Positions 42,558-51,419 of a stretch of DNA of 64,000 bases are shown here, piece by piece (within the stretch, counting starts at the first letter, position 1; each line of letters begins with the position of its first letter). The DNA is from Crocinitomicaceae bacterium (GTDB lineage: Bacteria; Bacteroidota; Bacteroidia; Flavobacteriales_D; Crocinitomicaceae), in the NCBI GenBank assembly GCA_024643545.1, contig JAHEMR010000036.1:1-64000 (forward strand), in the 5' to 3' direction. A program made the translations under genes and the position numbers. The notes below the pieces were generated by a model, which was given only the letters and a program-made list of their open reading frames with translations, was not told the DNA's origin and searched no databases.

Positions 42558-43235
42558 ATGCGTTTCCTCCTTTCCCTTGCCCTTTTATCTTTCCATTTCA
42601 AAAGTTTGGCACAATTCAAAGAATCCGACTATCATTGCCGCAGAGACTCTGTTATTTATCAAACTTCTTACGGCAGTGTGTACATCACGAGGGACCATCA
42701 GTGTGACTTGTATGATTGGCTTTGTCCGGATCCTAAAAGCTGGATGAACTCCAACGACATTGATGTGAATTTCCCTGAGATCGCTCATTTCTTTAACCCG
42801 CAAGAGTACATAAGTAATTTTCCGCGCTACTGGAATAGCCTTTACGAATACCAAGGGAACTATTTTGTGTATTGCCCAAGTGATTGGATGGCGAATCGTC
42901 CAGACTATATCTCAGATTCTTTCTTAGTTGAAATCGCTTCGGACATCACTTATTTCCGAATCAAAAAAACGGAACACATTCGTTCTTCCGAACTTTTACT
43001 AACCTTAGATTTATTCGGGGAGGAGGCTACATTACGCATTCGATTATTAACATTTCCGAAAGGAGCATCACTCTGGGAATACACGATGAAAAATGAATCC
43101 TGGTCTGAATTAAAAGTTACTAGCGACTATGTTCGAACCTACGATATGATTAACAATGATTGCGTGAATCAAAAGTGCTTTCAAGAATTTCAATTTGAGA
43201 CATACGATTGGAGTCACTTGAAGTTTATGGATTAA
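42558..43235 (+). CDS. Exported protein of unknown function
   Basis: The 225-residue product has a signal peptide ending near FKSLAQ. The mature part is rich in Tyr, Trp and Asp, with cysteines at CRRD, CDLYDWLC, VYCPSDW, DC and KC that could form disulphides in the periplasm. No family is recognised. The gene is divergent from dnaE and converges on the aminotransferase gene with a 4-bp overlap. Confidence 0.65.
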   Translation: MRFLLSLALLSFHFKSLAQFKESDYHCRRDSVIYQTSYGSVYITRDHQCDLYDWLCPDPKSWMNSNDIDVNFPEIAHFFNPQEYISNFPRYWNSLYEYQGNYFVYCPSDWMANRPDYISDSFLVEIASDITYFRIKKTEHIRSSELLLTLDLFGEEATLRIRLLTFPKGASLWEYTMKNESWSELKVTSDYVRTYDMINNDCVNQKCFQEFQFETYDWSHLKFMD

Positions 43236-44092
43236 AGTCCCAATTGTTTTTCCCAATGATCATTGAGCAAAACGACTAATTTTCGAGCCATATTGTTTTG
43301 AAAACGTTTCGTGCGATAACCACCAATCCAATTAATTCCACGAATGGCGTTAGTGACTAAAATTTCATCTGCTGCCAAAACATTCTGAGGGAGGATTGCA
43401 CATTCGTACACTTTGATGCCATTCGCCAAGGCGATGTTAATAATTTGCATGCGCATGGTTCCAGCCAGGCATCCCTCTTCTAATCCCGGTGTATACAAGA
43501 CTCCATTACTCACGATGAAGATATTACAACAAGATGTTTCCAGAATGTTGCCACGTTCATTCACCAAAAACAAATCATCCAATCCTTTTTCCTGTGCAGA
43601 AAGTGCCGCCATCACGTAGGTCAAGCCGGATTTTGTTTTGTAATTGGATAAAAAGTTTTTCTCCAATTTGATGTCTTGATAGATGTCAACTTCAAGTCCT
43701 TTTGCATTGAGTTCAAAATGATTCACATCATAAGGATACACTTCAATATAGAACGTGCATTCATTTGATTCCGGCAAATAAGCTCCACCGGACACACGGT
43801 CTAAAGATAAGCGGCAGCGTCCACCTTCGAGAATCGAAGAACGTGTGCAAAGTTCCAAAACCTTGGACTCGAAAAATTCAGTAGTGTAATACGAAGGAGT
43901 TCGCATTTTGATGACTTTGGCTCCATCTAACATTCGTTTGACATGATTCTCCATGTTCAACGGCTTGCCATTTATCAATCGGATGCTTTCAAAAACACCA
44001 TCACCGTACAAATGCCCTCTATTTCCAGGGTGGATTGTTGGAGCATCATTCGATAGAATGGTGCCATTGTTATTTATGTAAAGTAAAGCCAT
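43232..44092 (-). CDS. Class IV PLP-dependent aminotransferase (PabC/IlvE type)
   Basis: The 286-residue enzyme has the N-terminal GHLYGDGVFESIRL, the PLP lysine in SNYKTKSGLTYVMAA, the EXXXXN-like GNILETSCCNIFIV and TPGLEEGCLAGTMR. It could be aminodeoxychorismate lyase (folate path) or a branched-chain aminotransferase; its length and ILETSCCN lean to the former without settling it. It is 18 bp upstream of nothing related; rhomboid protease follows on the same strand upstream. Confidence 0.85.
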   Translation of the reverse strand: MALLYINNNGTILSNDAPTIHPGNRGHLYGDGVFESIRLINGKPLNMENHVKRMLDGAKVIKMRTPSYYTTEFFESKVLELCTRSSILEGGRCRLSLDRVSGGAYLPESNECTFYIEVYPYDVNHFELNAKGLEVDIYQDIKLEKNFLSNYKTKSGLTYVMAALSAQEKGLDDLFLVNERGNILETSCCNIFIVSNGVLYTPGLEEGCLAGTMRMQIINIALANGIKVYECAILPQNVLAADEILVTNAIRGINWIGGYRTKRFQNNMARKLVVLLNDHWEKQLGL

Positions 44093-44110
44093 CAGTCGTT
44101 TTTTTACCGA

Positions 44111-44713
44111 TTATAAAAACAAATTTACAAATTGAATTCCTTTGGAAGGATCCAACATAAGCACAAATAATATTCCAAAAATTGCACCGCCAATGTGCGC
44201 ATCATGGGCGATCCCGGTATTGCCTTTTTTTAACGAATAATATTCGAAAAGTAAATAAAGTGGTCCAAAAACGTAGGCTGGAATTGGAATCGGGATGAAC
44301 ATCAAAGAAAGGGATAATGTTGGATTCCATAAGATGACAGCGAACAACACGGCAGAGACTGCCCCAGAGGCACCTAAACTGCGGTATCCTGGTTGGTCTT
44401 GATGTTTCAACATCGGTAAAAAAGTTGCGGCGATCATACCGGCAAAATACAAAACACAGAAATAGATGATTCCAGAGTTCCCGTAAATATTCATCCATTC
44501 GAGGTAAAGGTATTCCCCCATGAAATACAACGTCATCATGTTAAATGCCAAATGTGGAAAGTCAGCATGAATAAACGCATGTGAAATAAAGCGGTAGTAT
44601 TCGTTGTGGTGTTTAATGCGGTATGGAATAAACAACATGCGTTCTTTGTACGCCAGGTTTTTATCGGCCCAAAGTGAAATGATAACTGTTGCAACAAGAA
44701 TGATTACTAACAT
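44111..44713 (-). CDS. Rhomboid-family intramembrane serine protease
   Basis: The 200-residue protein has six hydrophobic helices. The early FISHAFIHADFPHLAFNMMT has the oxyanion histidine and asparagine, the nucleophile is in SLGASGAVSAVLF (GxSG), and the catalytic histidine is in AHDAHIGGAIFG. It cuts membrane proteins within the bilayer. The start gives a helix directly. It is probably co-transcribed with the aminotransferase 18 bp downstream. The substrate is unknown. Confidence 0.92.
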   Translation of the reverse strand: MLVIILVATVIISLWADKNLAYKERMLFIPYRIKHHNEYYRFISHAFIHADFPHLAFNMMTLYFMGEYLYLEWMNIYGNSGIIYFCVLYFAGMIAATFLPMLKHQDQPGYRSLGASGAVSAVLFAVILWNPTLSLSLMFIPIPIPAYVFGPLYLLFEYYSLKKGNTGIAHDAHIGGAIFGILFVLMLDPSKGIQFVNLFL

Positions 44714-44895
44714 AAATAGCGCTTAAAGATTCGTTTTACTATTCAACGAACTACCGAAGTTAATGATATTCCGTTTAGTCATGAATGTAATCAATTTGAT
44801 TTAGTTACGTACTTATGGATTCTCACCAAATGAACGTTTGATTTTTTTTACCTTTTCACGAAAACTAACCTGAATCACGCTAGCTAAATAATCCC

Positions 44896-44903
44896 TAAAT
44901 TTG
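44896..44903 (+). promoter_or_regulatory. -7 box TAAATTTG before rpe
   Basis: This fully matches TAnnTTTG, 13 bp before the rpe ATG. The -33 box is not clear. Confidence 0.35.
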
Positions 44904-44916
44904 TACAAAAAAAATT

Positions 44917-45561
44917 ATGATCGTTTCTCCATCCGTATTATCCTGTGATTTTGGCAACATTCAACGCGACACTGAGATGCTAAATCAATCTCAAGCAGAT
45001 TGGCTTCACATTGATGTCATGGATGGTGTTTTTGTTCCAAATATTTCTTTCGGTTTTCCTGTGCTCGAAGCCATTCGAAAACACACCAATAAAACCTTAG
45101 ATGTTCACATCATGATTGAAAATCCCGATGATTTCTTGGAGCAATTCAAAAAATCTGGCGCGGACATTCTAACAGTTCATTATGAAGCTTGTAGGCATTT
45201 ACACCGTACCGTAGCCCGCATTAAGGAATTAGGCATGAAAGCTGGAGTTGCATTAAATCCACACACACCTGTTTCTGTTTTGGAAGAAATTGCTACAGAC
45301 TTAGATTTGGTGTTGATCATGTCTGTAAATCCTGGTTTTGGCGGACAAAAATTCATTCAAAATAGTGTTGAAAAAGTAACGAAACTGGTAGAATTAAGAA
45401 CAGCAAAAAACGCACAATTTATCATCGAAATTGATGGTGGTGTAAACTTAGAAACCGGAAAACAACTAGCGGACGCCGGAGCAGATGCACTTGTCGCTGG
45501 AAGTTTCGTTTTTAACTCTTCTTCACCACAAGAAACCATTTCCAAGTTAAAATCGCTGTAA
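44917..45561 (+). CDS. rpe: Ribulose-phosphate 3-epimerase
   Basis: The 214-residue TIM-barrel enzyme shows SVLSCDFGNI, WLHIDVMDGVFVPNISFG, LDVHIMIENP, LIMSVNPGFGGQKFI and IEIDGGVNLETG, covering the metal-binding and catalytic residues. It interconverts ribulose 5-phosphate and xylulose 5-phosphate in the pentose phosphate path. Followed after 39 bp by an unrelated exported-protein gene. Confidence 0.97.
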   Translation: MIVSPSVLSCDFGNIQRDTEMLNQSQADWLHIDVMDGVFVPNISFGFPVLEAIRKHTNKTLDVHIMIENPDDFLEQFKKSGADILTVHYEACRHLHRTVARIKELGMKAGVALNPHTPVSVLEEIATDLDLVLIMSVNPGFGGQKFIQNSVEKVTKLVELRTAKNAQFIIEIDGGVNLETGKQLADAGADALVAGSFVFNSSSPQETISKLKSL

Positions 45562-45600
45562 GCGTAACCATAAACGGTTCTCAACGTTAACAAACCTTGT

Positions 45601-46698
45601 ATGAAACTCGTTTTTCTTTTCCTTTTTTTTATTTGCGGTACGTGGACGTTTGCTCAAAACGAATTGCAACGTTCAGAGGAGGCGTTAAACGAACGTTTAC
45701 TGGCCTTGCGTAATGCAAAAACAGACGAAGAAATGGACCGTCTTAACGGGGTTTTCAAAAAAGATATGGAAGCATTTCTTAAACTGGAAGGAGCTTTCGA
45801 TTATCCATTTACCCTTTTAAAAACAATTGCTGTATTAGACAGTGAAGATGACCTTGTTCGAATCATTAATTGGAACATTGAGTACACGGATTTTTCCTAT
45901 AGTTACGCTGGATTCGTTCTGAAAAAAGACGAAGGGAAAGAAAAAGTTACAGTTACCGAGTTAATTGATAAACTTGACCCATATACGCCAAAACCGGAAG
46001 GAATCATCGATGCGAAAAATTGGTATGGTGCGCTTTATTACAAAATCATACCTTTTGGGCATCACGGCAAAACAGAGTACTTATTAGCTGGATGGGATGG
46101 AGGCACAACTGGAAGTAATTTCAAATTATTGGATGTACTTACATTCTCAGGCAATACGCCGAAATTCGGTAGTCCCGTGTTTAAAACGAATCGAACAACA
46201 TTAAAGCGGGTTGTCTTTGAATATTCGAATTTATCTAACATGAGTTTGCGCTTTGACCCGAAAAAAAGCCGAATCGTTTTTGACCATTTATCCCCTGAAT
46301 CACCTGCCTTGGAAGGCGTATACTCGTACTACATTCCAGATATGAGTTATGATGCTTACCGCTATGATTTTGATGCTGAAGTCTGGGTTTTACAAGAGGA
46401 TGTCATCATGACAAATCCGGAGGACAAAAACGAGGACAAATCATTCTATTCATTAAATGCCCGAACGGGAAAAGTGGAAAAAAACCGATTGAACGCAAAT
46501 TGGATTAGTCCACAAGATAAAGAAGTTGAATCAAATGGAACACATGTCGCTAGAACCGATGATCCACAACCAAATCAAGAGGCTGCTGAAAATTTGAACT
46601 TACCAAAAGCGCGGCACAACAAACGTAGACGTTACCACAATCCTGAAATGATGACGGATGATCGCAGCAGGAAAAACAAAAAAACCACAAAAGACTAA
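45601..46698 (+). CDS. Exported protein of unknown function
   Basis: The 365-residue product has a signal peptide ending near GTWTFAQ, a helical start rich in charged residues (ALNERLLALRNAKTDEEMDR), a beta-rich middle, and a basic end (RHNKRRRYHNPEM, RSRKNKKTTKD). No family is recognised, though this layout occurs widely in Bacteroidota. Its stop shares one base with the next gene's start. Confidence 0.65.
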   Translation: MKLVFLFLFFICGTWTFAQNELQRSEEALNERLLALRNAKTDEEMDRLNGVFKKDMEAFLKLEGAFDYPFTLLKTIAVLDSEDDLVRIINWNIEYTDFSYSYAGFVLKKDEGKEKVTVTELIDKLDPYTPKPEGIIDAKNWYGALYYKIIPFGHHGKTEYLLAGWDGGTTGSNFKLLDVLTFSGNTPKFGSPVFKTNRTTLKRVVFEYSNLSNMSLRFDPKKSRIVFDHLSPESPALEGVYSYYIPDMSYDAYRYDFDAEVWVLQEDVIMTNPEDKNEDKSFYSLNARTGKVEKNRLNANWISPQDKEVESNGTHVARTDDPQPNQEAAENLNLPKARHNKRRRYHNPEMMTDDRSRKNKKTTKD

Positions 46699-47525
46699 TG
46701 CAATTAGGAAGAATTAATCAATTGACGATTAAACGTTTTGCTCCTCCAGGCGCATACCTTATCGATTTACAAGATAACGAAGTGCTCTTGCCAAATAAGT
46801 ACATTTTACCGGAACACGAGGAAGGCAGTATTGTCGATGTTTTTGTGATGAAAGATTCTGAAAACCGCATTGTTTGTACAACCGAGGTTCCCTATATTCT
46901 TTTAGGAGAATGCCGTTACCTGGAAGTGATTCATGTGAATCCATATGGTGCATTTGTGGATTGGGGATTGGACAAAGACTTACTTGTCCCATTTAGTGAA
47001 CAACTCCATCGCTTGGAGCAAGAAGAGAAATACTTATTTACCTTACGCTACGATTTTGAAACAGATCGCCTTTTTGGGAGCATGAAAGTTCGCAAAGTAT
47101 TGGACTTGTGTGAAGACCAAGAAATGGTTGGACAGGCTGTTGATTTATTGATTTGTGAAGAAGGTAAACTTGGTCGAAACGTGATTGTCAACAACCGTTA
47201 CGAAGGATTGATTTTCAAGAATCAGCAAACAAAAATTCTGGAACGCGGACAAGAAATGAAGGGATATGTGAGCGTCGTGCGTCCGGATGGAAAATTAGAT
47301 ATCCGTTTGGAGCCGATTACGTTTGAAAAATACGATGAAGCTTCTCAATTTATCTTGGATGAATTGACGAAAGTTAAAGTTCTTCCATTGAGTGACAGAT
47401 CATCCCCCGAAGAAATCAGAGAACAACTAGGTATGAGTAAAAAAACCTTCAAGCAAGCTATAGGGAAATTATACCGATGGAAAAAAATCATCATCAAGGA
47501 TGATTGCATTGAGTTAATCGCTTAA
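46698..47525 (+). CDS. S1-like RNA-binding protein (CvfB family)
   Basis: The 275-residue cytoplasmic protein has three S1/OB-like units: GAYLIDLQDNEVLLPNKYIL, then LEVIHVNPYGAFVDWGLDKD, then RGQEMKGYVSVVRPDGKLDI. A C-terminal winged helix follows (SPEEIREQLGMSKKTFKQAI). This is the CvfB layout, known as a virulence factor in Staphylococcus and thought to bind RNA. It overlaps the previous gene by one base and meets the convergent AIM24-like gene with no gap. Confidence 0.88.
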   Translation: MQLGRINQLTIKRFAPPGAYLIDLQDNEVLLPNKYILPEHEEGSIVDVFVMKDSENRIVCTTEVPYILLGECRYLEVIHVNPYGAFVDWGLDKDLLVPFSEQLHRLEQEEKYLFTLRYDFETDRLFGSMKVRKVLDLCEDQEMVGQAVDLLICEEGKLGRNVIVNNRYEGLIFKNQQTKILERGQEMKGYVSVVRPDGKLDIRLEPITFEKYDEASQFILDELTKVKVLPLSDRSSPEEIREQLGMSKKTFKQAIGKLYRWKKIIIKDDCIELIA

Positions 47526-48317
47526 TTAAACGCCGTCACCGTCAAATAAATTTCCAATTCCGCCTAGGATACTTCCCTCCTCTTTACGTGGACCAACACC
47601 ATACGACAAAATACGGGAAGCCAATCGGGAAATCGGCAAGGTTTGCAACCATACCTCACCTGGACCTTTTAACGTAGCGAAGAACATTCCTTCACCGCCA
47701 AACAAGGTATTTTTAACACCTCCAATAAATTGAATGTCGTAATCAATTCCTTGGGTATACGCAACTATACAACCTGTATCTACGCGGAGCACTTCACCTG
47801 GACTCAGTGTTTTTTTCATCACGTGTCCACCAGCGTGACAAAACGCCATTCCGTCACCCTCTAATTTCTGCATGATAAAACCTTCACCACCGAATAACCC
47901 TGTCCCCAATTTCTTCTGGAATTCAATACCAATGGAAACACCTTTGGCTGCACACAAGAAGGCATCTTTTTGACAAATGATTTTTCCGTTATACTGAGCG
48001 AGATCAATGGGAATTATTTTTCCAGGATAGGGAGATGCAAAAGCTACTTTTGCTTTTCCAAACCCTTCATGGGTAAACGCTGTCATAAATAGACTCTCTC
48101 CGGTAAGAAGTCGTTTTCCAGCATTAAACAACTTGCCCATTAGTCCTTTTTGTTGTTCAGAACCATCTCCGAAAATGGTTTCCATTTTTATTCCATCACT
48201 CATGTACATAAATGCTCCTGCCTCTGCAACGGCAGTTTCCTGAGGATCCAGTTCAATTTCAACGTATTGCATTTCCTCCCCATGGATGTAATAGTCAATT
48301 TCGTGATTCGTTTTCAT
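47526..48317 (-). CDS. AIM24 / TIGR00266 family protein
   Basis: The 263-residue protein has the AIM24 beta-sandwich pattern: [65 protein letters not shown] and [19 protein letters not shown]. The family is widespread, with no agreed biochemical role; in yeast the relative is mitochondrial. It stands alone on this strand. Confidence 0.9.
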   Translation of the reverse strand: MKTNHEIDYYIHGEEMQYVEIELDPQETAVAEAGAFMYMSDGIKMETIFGDGSEQQKGLMGKLFNAGKRLLTGESLFMTAFTHEGFGKAKVAFASPYPGKIIPIDLAQYNGKIICQKDAFLCAAKGVSIGIEFQKKLGTGLFGGEGFIMQKLEGDGMAFCHAGGHVMKKTLSPGEVLRVDTGCIVAYTQGIDYDIQFIGGVKNTLFGGEGMFFATLKGPGEVWLQTLPISRLASRILSYGVGPRKEEGSILGGIGNLFDGDGV

Positions 48318-48425
48318 GGTTGTTTTTTTTTCAAAATTAATCGGAATTCAGCAAAGAAAAATGAAAACAATAAAATGTTACTCGGATTATAATATTGTTT
48401 ACTTTTATCGTAAGAGGTAGATCAT

Positions 48426-48779
48426 ATGGAAGACTTTCACGAACAACAAGGAGCACTAGATAGGGAATTAGAGCGATTCATTGAATTGCTTCATCAATTG
48501 TTACCGAATTACCATTCCCTTCTGAAGAAAGACGGTTTGGAACAACACGAACTTGTTCGTTTAGGAGAAATCGAATCCTATCTATTAAGTGTTAATTCCA
48601 AAATCATGAAAATCAAAGGCGAACTCGAACAAAACCTTTTCGGGAAATCTTTAGACACCTATTATAAACTGAAAAATCAAGCGATTGAGGGCAATCCACA
48701 ATCCCGCTTAAAAATGGAAAAAATGCGTGACGCTTTCTCTGAAGCGTTACAAGCCGGAGACATCATCAATTTGAACTAG
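48426..48779 (+). CDS. Small helical protein of unknown function
   Basis: The 117-residue cytoplasmic product is almost fully helical and acidic (RELERFIELLHQLLPNYHSL, IESYLLSVNSKIMKIKGEL). It has no cysteine or recognisable domain. It precedes gpsA by 48 bp on the same strand. Confidence 0.6.
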   Translation: MEDFHEQQGALDRELERFIELLHQLLPNYHSLLKKDGLEQHELVRLGEIESYLLSVNSKIMKIKGELEQNLFGKSLDTYYKLKNQAIEGNPQSRLKMEKMRDAFSEALQAGDIINLN

Positions 48780-48814
48780 TTCGATCAATGACTGGCTTTT
48801 CCATCAAACTTTTC

Positions 48815-48822
48815 TATTTTTG
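48815..48822 (+). promoter_or_regulatory. -7 box TATTTTTG before gpsA
   Basis: This fully matches TAnnTTTG but is only 5 bp from the gpsA ATG, so the message would be nearly leaderless. Moderate to weak call. Confidence 0.3.
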
Positions 48823-48827
48823 CAGCG

Positions 48828-49826
48828 ATGAACACATCTGAACGAATTGCCGTTATAGGCGGAGGTAGCTGGGCAACGGCTATTGTAAAATTGCTTTGCA
48901 ACACACAAGAAAAAGTAAATTGGTGGATGAGAAGCGAAGCTTCCGTGGCGCATATTTTGAGCCATAAACACAATCCAAAATACTTACAATCTGTAGAATT
49001 CAATTTATCCAAACTTTCTGTTTCAACCAATTTAACAGAGATGATTGAATCAGCTGATGTGGTCATTATCGCAACACCGTCTGCTTTTTTAACCGAGACC
49101 TTCGCATCTATTTCAACGGATTTATTTCGGGACAAAGTCGTTTTCTCGGCAGTGAAAGGTATCATACCAGAATTTAATGCCATTCCAGCTCGTTTCATTC
49201 ATAAAACACTTGGTGTTCCATATGAAAAAATAGGAATTATTTGTGGCCCTTGTCATGCGGAAGAAGTTGCACTAGAACGTTTGTCGTACTTAACAATTGC
49301 TTGTAGCGATCAATCCATTGCTGGACACATGGCGAATGCGCTCGCTTGTCGTTACATCAAAACGACACTTTCAGACGACTTATTTGGAACGGAAATTTCT
49401 GCCGTTTTAAAGAACGTTTATGCGCTTGCAGCAGGGATTTGCCATGGAATTGGTTACGGAGACAACTTTCAAGCGGTGCTGATATCAAATGCTATTCAGG
49501 AAATCGAACGCTTTATTGACGTGGTTAGTCCCGTTCACCGAGATACCAAGTCGAGTGCTTATTTAGGCGATTTACTCGTAACTGCTTATTCTAATTTCTC
49601 ACGCAATAGAACGTTTGGATTCATGATTGGGAAAGGGTATTCTGTTAAATCTGCGCAATTAGAAATGAACATGATTGCCGAAGGATATTATGCAACGAAC
49701 AGTTTAACAGAAATCAATAAGAAATTTGAGGTGGACATGCCAATTTTAAACGCTGTTTACCACATCCTTTATGGTGGAACTTCACCTGTGATAGAAATGA
49801 ACCTACTTGCTGAAAAATTATCTTAA
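48828..49826 (+). CDS. gpsA: Glycerol-3-phosphate dehydrogenase [NAD(P)+]
   Basis: The 332-residue enzyme has the Rossmann start IAVIGGGSWATAIVKLL, the GPCHAEEVALER loop, the catalytic lysine in SAVLKNVYALAAGI, and LGDLLVTAYSNFSRNRTFG. It reduces dihydroxyacetone phosphate to sn-glycerol 3-phosphate, the backbone of phospholipids. Ten bases separate it from aspartate kinase. Confidence 0.95.
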   Translation: MNTSERIAVIGGGSWATAIVKLLCNTQEKVNWWMRSEASVAHILSHKHNPKYLQSVEFNLSKLSVSTNLTEMIESADVVIIATPSAFLTETFASISTDLFRDKVVFSAVKGIIPEFNAIPARFIHKTLGVPYEKIGIICGPCHAEEVALERLSYLTIACSDQSIAGHMANALACRYIKTTLSDDLFGTEISAVLKNVYALAAGICHGIGYGDNFQAVLISNAIQEIERFIDVVSPVHRDTKSSAYLGDLLVTAYSNFSRNRTFGFMIGKGYSVKSAQLEMNMIAEGYYATNSLTEINKKFEVDMPILNAVYHILYGGTSPVIEMNLLAEKLS

Positions 49827-49836
49827 CACCAGACCA

Positions 49837-51102
49837 ATGCTTGTTTTTAAATTTGGAGGTGCATCCGTTAAAGATGCAGATGCTATTCGAAATGTTGCTT
49901 CAATACTTTCCCTTTATCCGGGAATAAAACTCACGGTGGTGGTTTCTGCCATGGGTAAATCAACCAATAAATTGGAAGAAATAGTGGATGCTTTGGAAAG
50001 TAAAAACCATAAGCTTTTTGTTGGACTAGTGGATGAATTAGAATCCTTTCACATGGACATCATGGCGGCGCTATTTCCGGAAAGACATTTTAAAATTTAT
50101 CAAACCATTGAAGAGTTATTTGAAACGTTAAGAACGCGTTTTGAAGCTGTTTTCTCCGAGAATAAAAGTTTTGAATATGATCAAATTGTTTCATTAGGTG
50201 AAGTATTATCCTCACAAATTGTCAGTGCCTTTTTAATTGAACAAGATTTCTCCGTTCAATGGATGGATGCTCGGAAATTGATTCGAACAGATCATACTTA
50301 CCAAGAAGGAAAAGTGGACTGGAAGAAAACGGAACAACTCGTTCAAGAGCGGATGTTGCCAGCATTCCAGGACTCAGATATCCTATTGACTCAAGGATTT
50401 ATGGGGCATACTTCGGAAGGATTCACTACGACTTTAGGCCGTGAGGGTTCAGACTACACTGCAGGAATTCTCGCTTTTTGTGGTCAAGCCGAAAGTGTGA
50501 CGATCTGGAAAGATGTTCCAGGTATGTTAAATGCCGATCCTAAATACTTTTCGAATACAAAAAAACTGGAGTCAATTTCCTTCAAAGAAGCCATTGAGCT
50601 TTCCTATTATGGTGCGAGTGTCATTCATCCAAAAACCATACAACCGTTGCAAAATCGAAACATTCCATTGTTTGTAAAATCATTCATTGATCCGAAAGCA
50701 GCTGGAACGGTTATTCAGGCATCATCAAGTAAAGATCATTTGATTCCTTCGTATATTTTCAAATTTGACCAGGTATTATTTTCCTTTACACCGAAAGATT
50801 TTTCATTTATCGTGGAAGAAAACCTAAGTGTCATCTTTGGAAAATTATCAGCAATGAACGTTAAAATTAACCTCATGCAAAATTCCGCTTTGAGTTTTTC
50901 TATTTTAACAGATCAAAAAAAATTGAAAAAAGAAGAATTACTTTCCTTGTTTCAAGATGACTACGAAGTAAAATACAACGAAGATTTAAGCCTGGTAACA
51001 ATCCGTCATTACGATGAACAAACCATCGAACAAGTCACGGTCGGAAAAGAAATCATCCTCCAACAACGCACACGACACACCGCACGTTTCGTGTTAAAAT
51101 AA
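49837..51102 (+). CDS. lysC: Aspartate kinase (monofunctional)
   Basis: I start at the ATG at 49837 (MLVFKFGGASVKDADAIRNV). The 421-residue protein has the kinase motifs KFGGASV and TTLGREGSDYTAG, with the phosphate-side SFKEAIELSYYGASVIHPKT. A C-terminal ACT domain follows (SVIFGKLSAMNVKINLMQNS). It phosphorylates aspartate, the first step to lysine, threonine and methionine, and the ACT region should confer feedback control. It is not fused to homoserine dehydrogenase. Confidence 0.93.
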   Translation: MLVFKFGGASVKDADAIRNVASILSLYPGIKLTVVVSAMGKSTNKLEEIVDALESKNHKLFVGLVDELESFHMDIMAALFPERHFKIYQTIEELFETLRTRFEAVFSENKSFEYDQIVSLGEVLSSQIVSAFLIEQDFSVQWMDARKLIRTDHTYQEGKVDWKKTEQLVQERMLPAFQDSDILLTQGFMGHTSEGFTTTLGREGSDYTAGILAFCGQAESVTIWKDVPGMLNADPKYFSNTKKLESISFKEAIELSYYGASVIHPKTIQPLQNRNIPLFVKSFIDPKAAGTVIQASSSKDHLIPSYIFKFDQVLFSFTPKDFSFIVEENLSVIFGKLSAMNVKINLMQNSALSFSILTDQKKLKKEELLSLFQDDYEVKYNEDLSLVTIRHYDEQTIEQVTVGKEIILQQRTRHTARFVLK

Positions 51103-51107
51103 GTGGT

Positions 51108-51137
51108 AAATACCCTAAAAGAGGTATTTCTATTTTT
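51108..51137 (+). terminator. Possible terminator after aspartate kinase
   Basis: A 7-bp stem, AAATACC/GGTATTT, with the loop CTAAAAGA is followed by CTATTTTT. Confidence 0.5.
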
Positions 51138-51161
51138 CTAAATTGAGCGTAATTTTGCATC

Positions 51162-51386
51162 ATGGTAAACACATTGGATCATGTTGGATTGCGTCAAGTT
51201 GTAGAAATTGTTTCTGTTGACCACTCACCTATTTCCTCTAAGTTAACGGAAATGGGCTTGGTTTCAGGACAACTTATCACGACGTTGTTCAGAGCTCCAT
51301 TTGGCGATCCGATTGCAATTGAACTGAATGGAACAGTTCTTTCTCTTCGGTTGGAAGAAGCGCAATTTATTGAGGTAAAAGCGTAA
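51162..51386 (+). CDS. feoA: FeoA-domain ferrous iron transport protein
   Basis: The 74-residue SH3-like protein has the family pattern LTEMGLVSGQLITTLFRAPF followed by GDPIAIELNGTVLSLRLEEA. It works with FeoB, encoded 33 bp downstream, in ferrous iron uptake. A TAATTTTG -7 box (51150-51157) lies 4 bp before its ATG. Confidence 0.93.
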   Translation: MVNTLDHVGLRQVVEIVSVDHSPISSKLTEMGLVSGQLITTLFRAPFGDPIAIELNGTVLSLRLEEAQFIEVKA

Positions 51387-51419
51387 TGCTTTGATTCAAA
51401 ATTAATAAGTTTGCAAACC